Shown here piece after piece: positions 56,341-64,000 of a stretch of DNA of 64,000 nucleotides. The translations under genes were made by a program, and so were the position numbers. The stretch's first letter is position 1. Every line of letters starts with the position of its first letter. The notes under the pieces are model-generated. The model searched no databases. It was not told the origin of the DNA and saw nothing but the letters and a program-made list of their open reading frames with translations. The stretch comes from Proales similis (Eukaryota; Rotifera; Eurotatoria; Ploima; Proalidae). The stretch is taken from assembly GCA_019059635.1 (NCBI GenBank), contig JAGVRJ010000002.1, positions 868,001 to 932,000 on the forward strand, in the 5' to 3' direction.

Positions 56341-56832
56341 TCACTGAGATGTAGACACATATTTATTGCCAGCTGGCTGCTCATCGTCTAGCCGATTGAG
56401 AGCTGCAGCTGCAATTGATGAGCGCTGATACTTGAGATAGCCTAAGCTGGCTGTGCCCTCATTGGCACTGTAGATCACACGTCCGACGATTCCAAGTAGA
56501 ACTAAAGTAAATATGACCACAAAGGCAATCACATGTCCCGTCTTTGTTTGAGTCGCTGCTTGCGACTCTTCTTCCCACAGAAGGGAATAGTTGGCAGGGA
56601 ATGTAGCATTCGACAAATTTAAGAGGAGCACCTCAGGCGGCCGAAATTCCGCTATTCTGTGCACTGGCCTCAGGTGCATAGCAATCTCAGATATTCTTTC
56701 TAAAGCCAAGTCAATATTTAAGCTTTTCTTCGACTGCACATCTCTCAGTGCTCTGTTGCTTCCTAAATCAATAAAAGTGGCAATATTCAACTTAGGGACA
56801 TGAATCTGTCCAAAAATAGCAATTATTAGCAA
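56341..56832 (-). CDS. Unknown glycosylated membrane protein, 5' end unresolved
   Basis: The open frame carries a hydrophobic signal-like segment (TLGLGFLLIIAIFGQI, partly above 56832). An ectodomain of about 95 residues has three N-glycosylation sequons in NLSNATFPANYS. One membrane helix follows (GHVIAFVVIFTLVLLGIVG), then a cytoplasmic tail of about 40 residues ending NKYVSTSQ. No in-frame ATG precedes the hydrophobic segment. The frame stays open up to about 56990, so an upstream exon must supply the start; I could not fix its donor. The family is unknown. Confidence 0.6.
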   Translation of the reverse strand: MLIIAIFGQIHVPKLNIATFIDLGSNRALRDVQSKKSLNIDLALERISEIAMHLRPVHRIAEFRPPEVLLLNLSNATFPANYSLLWEEESQAATQTKTGHVIAFVVIFTLVLLGIVGRVIYSANEGTASLGYLKYQRSSIAAAALNRLDDEQPAGNKYVSTSQ

Positions 56833-57564
56833 AAAGCCGAGCCCTAGAGTTTTTTTCTTTCTGACTCGCTTGTCGTGTCTGAGTGCCGATATGTTTACGG
56901 TTTTCTCTGCGTCATAGCCTTTGAAATGTATGTTTGCTTTGGGGTTCGGCTGCGAACGAAAGCAAAGCGATTCACCAGCGCGTTCTTATTTAAACTCGTT
57001 AGGATTGCGTTAGACTTCATTAAGTTCGCGTTATTCATAAACTAGACCGCCAATCGATATGTTTCTTTGAAAAATAAAAACCGATCACCATAAACCTCTG
57101 TGAATTTCTCTCTCAGTCTACTGCGTTCGGTCTCGCTTGCAATTAATGCGTTTGATTAGACTGATAAGACACAAAAAAAGAGCAAAGGATAATGGGAAAG
57201 AGATAGAGAGCCAGAGAGAGAGAGAGAGGAAGAGGATAAATTCACTGATGACGGGAACCGCTTAGTTTATTATTTTCATGGATCCTCGAGGCAAGGATGA
57301 ATCATCTAACGTATTGCTTAATTGATGCATCATCAAGGCGAATTGAATCTGGCATTTCATCGATTCTCTTCCGGCACCCACCGGCTGACTTTAAGCTCTA
57401 ATACTCTTATCTGACTGATACATTCGGCTGTTTTATGATCGAAGCCGTCTGCGGCATCATAGATTGCGTAGCAGTAAATTACGTCCTTTGATTAAATGAA
57501 TGAGAAAGAAATAAATACCGTGAAAAACAAAAGCGAAAATGAATGGCCTAAAAGAGGCATCAAA
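56833..57564. other. Intergenic or 5' region of the membrane protein gene
   Basis: Probably holds the missing first exon of the membrane protein gene (an ATG frame on the minus strand at about 57040 and acceptor-like TTCGCAG near 56948). It also has a (GA)8 run at 57213-57228 and the 3' UTR of TSEN2. No other gene was recognised. Confidence 0.45.
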
Positions 57565-58969
57565 CTAGGTGAACATGTGATAGACGTTTACTTTGGAGAC
57601 TGTCTCGCTTATTCGTAGAAAAGCACTGAACTGAGTGAATTGGTCGCATTCGTCACTCGAGCGCAGGCCTTCTTTAAGCTCTTGCCTCAGTGCACTCAGT
57701 TCCTTTCTCTTTACTCGAATCGAAAACGACGAATGGTATTTATCCGGCCCGCCCAAATAAGCAACTTAAAATTCAAATGCTTTTTGTGTACAAGCGAATA
57801 TCGCAAAAGTTCTCTGAAAATGAAGCAAAGATTAGCTAATTACGGTAGTTGCATCCATATTTGAGGCCGCATTTAGGAACCCAGCCTTTGGCCCTTAGCT
57901 TGTGATAGACGGCGTATTTAAATGGAAACTCTTCGTCGAACTCAACTAATCTGGTCCAGAGCGAGCTCAGTGTCAACTCGCTCTCATTCTCATACACTGT
58001 AAGACAGTCTAGAGCGAGCAGAAGAAACACTGCCTGGGAGGAAAAGAGCAAACTCAGAGTTTAAATAACCATTTTGCGTTACAAAACTAATAAAACAAGA
58101 TTATGAAAACCTCTTCCGGCATTAGAAAGTAGCCTTCCTTTAACTCGACTGGCGGCTCTTTTTTAATCACAAACCGGAATGGATCGTTTGCAGTTCGCAG
58201 CAAGTTATTATCAAAAGCCTCATCAGACAGTTTCAGATCCACTTTGCAATACTGCGTCTGAATTCTGTCTGTCTGACGCGACACTTGGCTTTTAACAAAT
58301 TCCTTCAAGAACGCTTCATTCAGATCTGAGGGAGCAGGATCGTGTGTGAGAATTTCGTGCCATTCCTTTCGATGATCGTGTCTGTCGATTGATAAGCGCA
58401 GCGATAGGAGTGAATAAAATACAAAGCAGATTTAGCATTGCATTAGTCGAGGCGGTAGCGATGTGAGGCGACGAGCAATCAAACATACTTGGCGTCGGAT
58501 AGTGGGCGTAGATCTTTAAAGTCAAGCGAGCACTCGGCCTTATCTGGCTGACTAAGGACTTTGCCGGAAGATTCGTAGGAGTTACGGAACAGCTCTCCGC
58601 TTCCGAACGAACCCTTCGTGACACATGGCGTCCGTCAGAGCAGAAATTAGAATCTAATTGGCCAAAATTAATTTACGCATCTAGACAGTGCTCTCGCATG
58701 TTGAACATCTGGAACGCAAATTCGACTGCCTTTCAACACTGCTTTGTATTTGGCGTTCAAGTGACTTGATATTTTTTCCAGCTAAAAATAGAATAAATGA
58801 AAAGAAGCGAATAAACACAACAATGAGCGACTAATAGAAAAATGCCAATATTAACCTTAGGATCATGGGAGCAGTGAAACGGAATGGGCAGTGGTAGCGA
58901 AATCTTGTCCAAGTTTGCCGCTGCTTGCCTTTTTTTCCGAGGCTCGCGTAGTCCCAGTTGGCTGAACAT
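57565..58969 (-). CDS. TSEN2: tRNA-splicing endonuclease catalytic subunit Sen2
   Basis: Six exons: 58969-58856, 58781-58677, 58613-58489, 58381-58111, 58033-57844 and 57764-57565, giving 334 residues. It cuts the 5' splice site of intron-containing pre-tRNAs. The N-terminal LPLPIPF motif and GSFGSGELFR block match Sen2. The nuclease core has AVFLLLALDCLTVYE, KYAVYHKLRAKGWVPKCGLK, then YLAYLGGPDKYHSSFS and SETVSKVNVY. The Tyr, His and Lys of the catalytic triad are all present. It is shorter than vertebrate Sen2 (about 465) because the central disordered part is reduced. Intron 3 (107 bp) is longer than most in the window. Confidence 0.93.
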
Positions 58970-59239
58970 GCTGCTTTTTTAGTTATCGGCCCTTATTTGG
59001 CGCGCTGATAACATTCGGTTGCATTAAAATGTTAACACCGATCTGCAATGCTTGGCGAAAATTGCTGCAAGACTCATAATCAGGAACGAAAGCGGGCAGG
59101 CAGTTGCGAGTTATTGCAATCGAATATATTTTCGTGCCGTTCATAATTTCGCAATCATAAGCGCACTTCTTGCAAATCAGCATCCAAAGCTTGACTGTGT
59201 GTGTGTGTGTGCAATAAAGCAGAGCCGAATCACCCAGCG

Positions 59240-59659
59240 ATGGTAACACCAAGTCAACAGAGGCGTCTAGAGGCGCAGAAGGCCATCATTAGCCATTTCG
59301 AACAGCAAATACCCTTTTTTACGGACATATTCGACAAGCGGACGTTTTACATATCTTTCTGTTGTCTAGTGCTCGCATGCATTGTTCTGGCGTTCATATT
59401 GTCCAAGTTGTGCAAAGTGCAAATTAAAGACGCCGACGAGCTGAACAAAGAGCGAGAGGAAAGGAAGCGGCTCAAGCAGAAGCGGGCGGCCGAGAAAATG
59501 CTGCGTAAACGAATAGAAAAGCTCAGCCGAATACCGGAGGCTGAAGAAGAGCGCAAGAAACTGGAGGTGTTGCTGGAAAAACTGGACCAGTTGGAGACAA
59601 AGCGGCAGAAAGACGAGCTGGAAGACGATGAGGAAGAAGAGCTATTGGGCAGAGAATAG
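59240..59659 (+). CDS. Small single-pass membrane protein with coiled-coil tail (TMIE-like?)
   Basis: A single exon, 139 residues from the ATG at 59240. One membrane helix (FYISFCCLVLACIVLAFILS, about 36-55) is followed by CKVQIKDADEL and a highly charged Lys/Arg/Glu helix, ending in an acidic tail. The layout and the C.V....E...R..KRAAEKM pattern recall TMIE, a mechanotransduction-channel subunit. Identity is too weak to name it; a generic tail-anchored coiled-coil protein is equally likely. A GT repeat lies just upstream at 59196-59211. Confidence 0.72.
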   Translation: MVTPSQQRRLEAQKAIISHFEQQIPFFTDIFDKRTFYISFCCLVLACIVLAFILSKLCKVQIKDADELNKEREERKRLKQKRAAEKMLRKRIEKLSRIPEAEEERKKLEVLLEKLDQLETKRQKDELEDDEEEELLGRE

Positions 59660-60570
59660 TCATCGACAACATCTACTTTGTTTCTCGATTTTATTTTAAC
59701 AATTTTTATACCTCGCGTGGCAATTGCGTTTGTTAAATTCTGAGGCTATCAGACAGTGATTCAATTAATTCTCTTTTGCTGATTGTTTATAAATCCCGTT
59801 AATTTAAAATAAATGTTTTTTTTCCTTGACTTATTTCAGAGTCAACTTGCCAGCAACTTGATGCTCTGAAATTGAGCCATCTTTTTGCTCGTCAAATTTC
59901 AAATTTATGAGCGTGTACAGAATATTCAGATTTAAATCAAAAAGTCACTTTCAGTCGAAGCCAATGACGAGCGAATAGAATGTTCACGTGCCCGGATGAC
60001 GGGCGTGTTGAGCATAAGAAGGCTGACTGGCATATATGGTTTTGCAATGACTGCGTCTTACATTCACCAACAGCATATCTGCATGCAAGTCAGCTAGCGG
60101 TGGCGGCGGCGGCTAGAGAAGCGAAATGTTGCGAACAATAGGAGAGAGTGAGCGAGAGGGATCAGACCGCGTCTCTTGGTTATTGCACGCTTTAGCTTCT
60201 ACATAGAAAAAAAAAACTCAAACGTGAACAGAGCTAATCGACAAGCAGTGCAGCGCTAACGAGCTTGCAAGCCAATTTATTAGGGCAGTTTTTTTTTCAT
60301 TCGAACTTGTTATAGAGCCAGAGCTGTACAGTGAAGAACAATTTGCTTTAAATGCACATAATCACCGACACTCAGCGCGTCATCTTTCACTCCACGCGCT
60401 TTCGATTCACAGAGCGTCCATTGCAAGCTCGTCTTATTTTCACTTTTTGATAATTTCTCTATCGATCTTTTATTGGTCTCGCATCTAATCTACTGTGCTT
60501 GAGAAAAGTGAATTTAAACCGTCGTATTGCGATTTAGATTTTGAAAAAGTTTCCAACTCGCGACTTACAA
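59660..60570. other. Intergenic, upstream of VDAC
   Basis: A 911-bp gap with A-rich and T-rich runs (60203-60217, 60291-60299). A TTTAG acceptor-like site at about 60538 precedes the VDAC ATG. No gene was recognised. Confidence 0.5.
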
Positions 60571-61889
60571 ATGGCTCCTCCTCAATACGCTGATTTGGGC
60601 AAGACCGCCCGCGACCTCTTCAACAAGGGCTACAACTACGGAACTGTCAAGCTCGACATCAAGACTAGAACCCAAAACGAAATTGACTTCAATTTCACTG
60701 GCGAGCACAACAACGATATCCAAAAGTCGCTGGGCACCCTCGAGGCCAAGTACAAGTCGCCCGCTCATGGCTTGACCTTCACCGAGAAATGGAACACCGA
60801 CAACATCCTCAAGTGCGAAATCAGCGTCGAGGACAAGATTCTCAACGGCCTTAAGGTCACCTTGGACTCTTCGTTCGCCCCTGCCTCCGGGTACGTTTTG
60901 TGTTGCATATCGCCATTAGATCGTTTGTTTCATAAGAACGGTCGATAAGTGATCGCTCGAGCGTTCGAAGTACAAATCGCATTCACACTTTGGTCTCTTC
61001 CAATGATTTCTAATGCTCCTGTGATGCTGAGCCAGGCAAGGAATCGCTCGGTCTCAGCATCGCTTATAAGTTTAGCCCCAAGTTTAATGCCCGAGCTAAG
61101 CTTAGCGCTTCGCTCAAACGGTGAAACGATTGATTATTCCTAAATCATTGCCATTATCAATCCACGTCACTCTATTCTTTCTTACTAATGCCACTAGTCA
61201 ATACTGGCTTTAACTTGAGTTCACTATTTCAGAAAGAAATCGGGCGTCTTGAAGACCACCTACCGACACGACAAGTTCCTGTTGAACACTGATGTTGACC
61301 TTGATGTTAATGGACCACAAGTGCACAACGCCCTTGTCGTCGGACACTTGGGCTGGCTGTTGGGTCTCCAGACCACTTTCGATACCACCAAGTCACAGTT
61401 GACCCGAAACAACTTCGCCATCGGCTACCAGGCCAGCGACTTCACCCTTCACACCAATGTGAACGACGGCACTGAGGTCGGCGGATCAATTTACCAGCGA
61501 ATCAATGATCAGCTCCAGATGGGCGTCTCTCTTTCCTGGTCTTCAGTCAACAACTCCACTCGGTAAGCACTCGAATTCTCTTGATCACAGATCGCGGACA
61601 GTATTGATCGTTTTTCATTTCCTAAAGATTCGCTTTGGCTGCCAAGCACCAGCTCGACAAGCATGCTTCGCTCCAGGCTAAAGTCAACAACTTGAGCCAA
61701 ATCGGATTCGCCTACAGCCAAGACCTCAGAGATGGTAAGCTTTAAGCTAGGAATAGAGCAAGCTGTGCCTGAATCACTCAAATCTTTCAATTCGCAGGTG
61801 TCAAGCTTATCCTCTCTGCTCTTGTTGATGGCAAGAACATCAACGGCGGTGGCCACAAGCTCGGCTTGGGACTTGAGATCAATGCCTAA
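60571..61889 (+). CDS. VDAC: Voltage-dependent anion channel (mitochondrial porin)
   Basis: Exons 60571-60890, 61233-61562, 61628-61734 and 61798-61889 give 282 residues, the family length. It forms the 19-stranded beta barrel of the outer mitochondrial membrane that passes ATP/ADP and metabolites. Visible are the N-terminal helix ([20 protein letters not shown]), [10 protein letters not shown], the GLK motif ([10 protein letters not shown]), [28 protein letters not shown] and the end [14 protein letters not shown]. Intron 1 is 342 bp, by far the longest in any confirmed gene here, and contains a coding-like segment (61036-61120) described separately. Confidence 0.97.
61036..61120 (+). other. 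Coding-like segment inside VDAC intron 1
   Basis: Between an AG acceptor (61034-61035) and a GT donor (61121) one frame reads AAG GAA TCG ... AAA CG, that is [12 protein letters not shown] then [16 protein letters not shown]. The pattern resembles the paired beta strands of VDAC encoded by exon 3 ([17 protein letters not shown]). Its donor phase fits exon 2, but the acceptor phase does not fit exon 1, so it cannot simply be inserted. It may be an alternative or decayed exon. Confidence 0.4.
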
Positions 61890-62217
61890 ACATGAGTCGT
61901 CTCGCGACACCCAGCAATCATTTCAATATATATTAAATAGAATCAAGTTTTAACGTTTTCAACCCACCTAGAGAGAAGATGCTAAGTTTACTCACTCACA
62001 CACAAGTCTAGACCAAGCTTATTCAGTTCGTCTCCTTCATCGAGATCTAACCCAATTCTAATCGACATTTCTTCAGTGTCGAACTTTGCGCCTTTAGCTA
62101 CAAATAAAATTGCAAAAACACACATCGAGCAAAACTTGATTTATTTATTTTTATTCATGCAATGCATTCGCTTCGCGATTATCAATTGGTCTCTAAATGA
62201 TTTGATTCGTTTAATTT
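61890..62217. other. Convergent 3' region, VDAC and CHTF8
   Basis: 328 bp between two stop codons. It contains AATAAA near 62103 for VDAC and TTTATT runs near 62142-62155 that give AATAAA-type signals on the minus strand for CHTF8. Confidence 0.55.
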
Positions 62218-62732
62218 TCATTTGAGTTCATTGTAGACGATTGGCCGCGGCCGTTTGTTAAACAGAAGCTTTCTCTTTATAACTGCCTTCACCAGATACT
62301 CTGTTACACTCTGATTTGATTCTTCGCCACCTTCGGCTGTGTCCATCTGCTCGTCATGGCTGGTATGCAGAGCTTCAACCGCCTTGCGAGTCTTTTCCAA
62401 CAAGACCATTGGCTTGTCCATGTTCTGAACTCGTCCATGAAGGATGTGATGTCCAAGTATGAGAACTGGTTCGCCCTTCCAAATGAGATTTCATTCCGAG
62501 TTTAAAAAGCATCATTTCGACATTTCATCAAACCGCTTTTGTAAAGTGAAGATCTCCCATGAGTTTGTTCGCCAGAGAGTCGCCCTCTTTCACCTCCAAA
62601 TCACCCTGTAGTTCAATAATGGTCCATTCGTTTCTGCTTGAGCTGTCCTCGTCTCTATAAAGCATTCATCAAGCCTCAAGGTTTTCGATCAGCCGCAAGT
62701 CAACATTACAGTCGAATGAAGATTTGAACCAT
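62218..62732 (-). CDS. CHTF8: Chromosome transmission fidelity protein 8
   Basis: Exons 62732-62710, 62654-62534 and 62475-62218 give 133 residues (usual 121). CTF8 with DCC1 and CTF18 forms the alternative clamp loader that supports sister-chromatid cohesion. Recognisable are MVQIFIR, WTIIELQGDLEV, LANKLMGDLHFTK, GEPVLILGHHILHGRV and the C-terminal YLVKAVIKRKLLFNKRPRPI. A Glu/Asp-rich insert of about 15 residues sits before the last block. The start codon is only 166 bp downstream of the ZMYND10 stop on the same strand. Confidence 0.94.
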
Positions 62733-62898
62733 TTTTCTCTCGCGACTTGAAGAGTATCTCGAGCTTAGACCTTACACGGTTGGAAATGAGTCTTATTCAT
62801 CGCATCTTCCAGCGCGCTCTCGTCTACCCGCTCTTGAGTTCTTTCAAAGCCAACTTGTATGAAAGTTTTTATTTTTTAACGCATAACGCATCTAAGAA

Positions 62899-64000
62899 CT
62901 ATGCCCGGCTCATCTTAATGATCATATCACATGCCTTGCGGTGCTTGGACCAATGTTTCACCTGGCACTCTCTGTTCAAGTGAAATTAAATGAAAAACTT
63001 CACTTTTAGTTCATAAATGAAAAAGAGAAGCCTACCTTCGACAGTACCACTCACTCTGGCATCTTGAGCAACGCTTTGGAGCCGGCTCTCCACATTCAGC
63101 ACACTTGGCCGGCTCGTCAATTAGGGATTCAACTGCCTCAGTATTGAAAGTTTCTGCCCATCGCCTTGCTTGCTCTTGAATGTCTTTGTCGTCGGGGTCA
63201 AGTGAAGTTCGCGCCTGCTGCTCGGCAATCTGAGACCATCTGCCTTTGTGAGTTCGGGTCAGACTTTCTCTGATCTCGGCCACTTGTTCAATAATCAACT
63301 CTGGCTTGTAGGCTGGCGGTTCTGTAACAGCCAATTGTTCCAGAAAGCGCTGCAGTGCGCCAAGATTGGGAATCTGATCGATCAGCAATTCGTTCATGTG
63401 ACTTCGTAGCTATTCAATTTAAAACGCTCAACATCTCAACGAATTCAAGCTCCTGTCCTCCTCTTGCGCTTACCCTCAACATCTGGTTCTTTTTATACTC
63501 TGTGTATTCGTATTTCGAAATGCATTGAGGATTGAGAAGCAGCTCGTACAGAGATATCCATATTTGCCCTTCGATCTTGGTCAATTGAAAGCGTTCGCTG
63601 GCTGGCACATGCTTCCATTTGTTTTCAATGTACTTGAGCAGATTGCCTTGGAGGAGGCGGTTGTTGAAGTCATAGCAGTTTCCTTTCAAATCGCTCACTC
63701 ACCTTGTTTGTCTGTTTTCGCCCAGAGCGCGAGATCCACCGCCTGCACGAACAAAAGCGGAAAGTCGTACTGGGTAAGAAGCCGATTCACTACGCCCAGC
63801 GACAAACTTAAAATCGATTCAAACTCAAGCAGAGATCGTTGCCAGAGAAAAATTTTGACCGCTCACTTTGAAATGTTGTCGATTATGTAGCGAACGATTG
63901 AAAAGAGTTTCATGCTCAGCTCAAATTGAATACGCTTGTCTTGTTCAATAAGTTCCTGTCCGAGTTTGATAAGATGACCGATAGCGTTCTGGCAGCGAGC
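62899..64000 (-). CDS. ZMYND10: Dynein-arm assembly factor ZMYND10, 3' part, cut by window edge
   Basis: Exons seen: 64000(edge)-63867, 63806-63703, 63646-63474, 63409-63036 and 62971-62899. The N-terminal part lies outside the window. ZMYND10 is a cytoplasmic factor needed to preassemble the axonemal dynein heavy chains of motile cilia. Recognisable blocks are KLGQELIEQDKRIQFEL, KIEGQIWISLYELLLNP, LIDQIPNLGALQRFLEQLAV, KGRWSQIAEQQ and QARRWAETF. A complete C-terminal MYND zinc finger ends the protein: CAEC, CSRC, WYCRREC, KHWSKH and AC. With the tektin gene it supports motile cilia in this organism. Confidence 0.95.

Noticed and set aside
1-64000. tRNA, rRNA, transposon or CRISPR content
   Set aside because: No A/B-box pairs in non-coding DNA that fold as tRNA, no rRNA, no transposase or reverse-transcriptase frames, and no spaced direct repeats were seen. 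The B-box-like GTTCGAT strings I found fall inside LRRC14 and MRPL58 exons.

Overview
The window is nuclear DNA from a small, gene-dense animal genome. It holds 30 or so intron-bearing protein genes of clear metazoan type on both strands. Almost every intron I could place is 53-77 bp with GT..AG ends, intergenic gaps are often only 40-900 bp, and AATAAA signals lie close behind stop codons. A tektin, the dynein-arm assembly factor ZMYND10 and a CEP57 homologue indicate cilia or flagellated sperm. I cannot name the species or phylum from sequence alone: an interstitial or microscopic invertebrate with a compact genome fits, and nothing looks bacterial, viral or plasmid-borne.

Left part (1-13750): a gene-poor 2.1 kb start with microsatellites, then a SAMD8/SMSr-type ceramide phosphoethanolamine synthase (+), a secretory-pathway single-pass membrane protein with one C2H2 finger (+), fructose-1,6-bisphosphatase (-), two related dual-specificity phosphatases (-), the mitochondrial peptidyl-tRNA hydrolase MRPL58/ICT1 (+) and an unknown membrane-anchored protein (-).

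Middle part (13900-31000): a secreted Thr/Glu-rich protein, a 2,315-residue receptor-like protein (CUB-like region, MAM-like region, about 19 EGF repeats, one membrane segment) of which 6.75 kb is one exon, a leucine-rich-repeat protein convergent with a NUDT18-type Nudix hydrolase, an LRRC14/PRAME-type protein of seven exons, and a tektin-3-like gene.

Duplicated part (31280-49120): two FBXL4 paralogues face away from each other (31287-33405 minus, 38484-40408 plus). Between them are a CYP3-like P450 and a CEP57 gene. A second P450 with the same exon plan lies inverted at 47110-49116. The two FBXL4 copies are about 99% identical in two sharp blocks (470 and 333 bp, introns included) but strongly diverged before, between and after them, the signature of recent gene conversion. 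The same part holds APEX1, a taxilin, TSG101, SAP18 and a small secreted protein with 11-residue repeats.

Right part (49900-64000): an unknown Ser-rich protein, TAF5L, NDUFB8, RACK1, an unknown glycosylated membrane protein, TSEN2, a small membrane/coiled-coil protein, VDAC, CHTF8 and the 3' part of ZMYND10, cut by the window edge.

The genes are mostly unrelated housekeeping functions (lipid synthesis, gluconeogenesis, mitochondrial translation and respiration, ESCRT, SAGA, tRNA splicing, DNA repair, sister-chromatid cohesion), so this is an ordinary chromosomal stretch rather than a functional cluster. Nothing here is convincingly a new biological system. The most informative signals are the FBXL4 conversion tracts, a coding-like VDAC-type segment inside a VDAC intron, and splice-acceptor-like sites just before many start codons.
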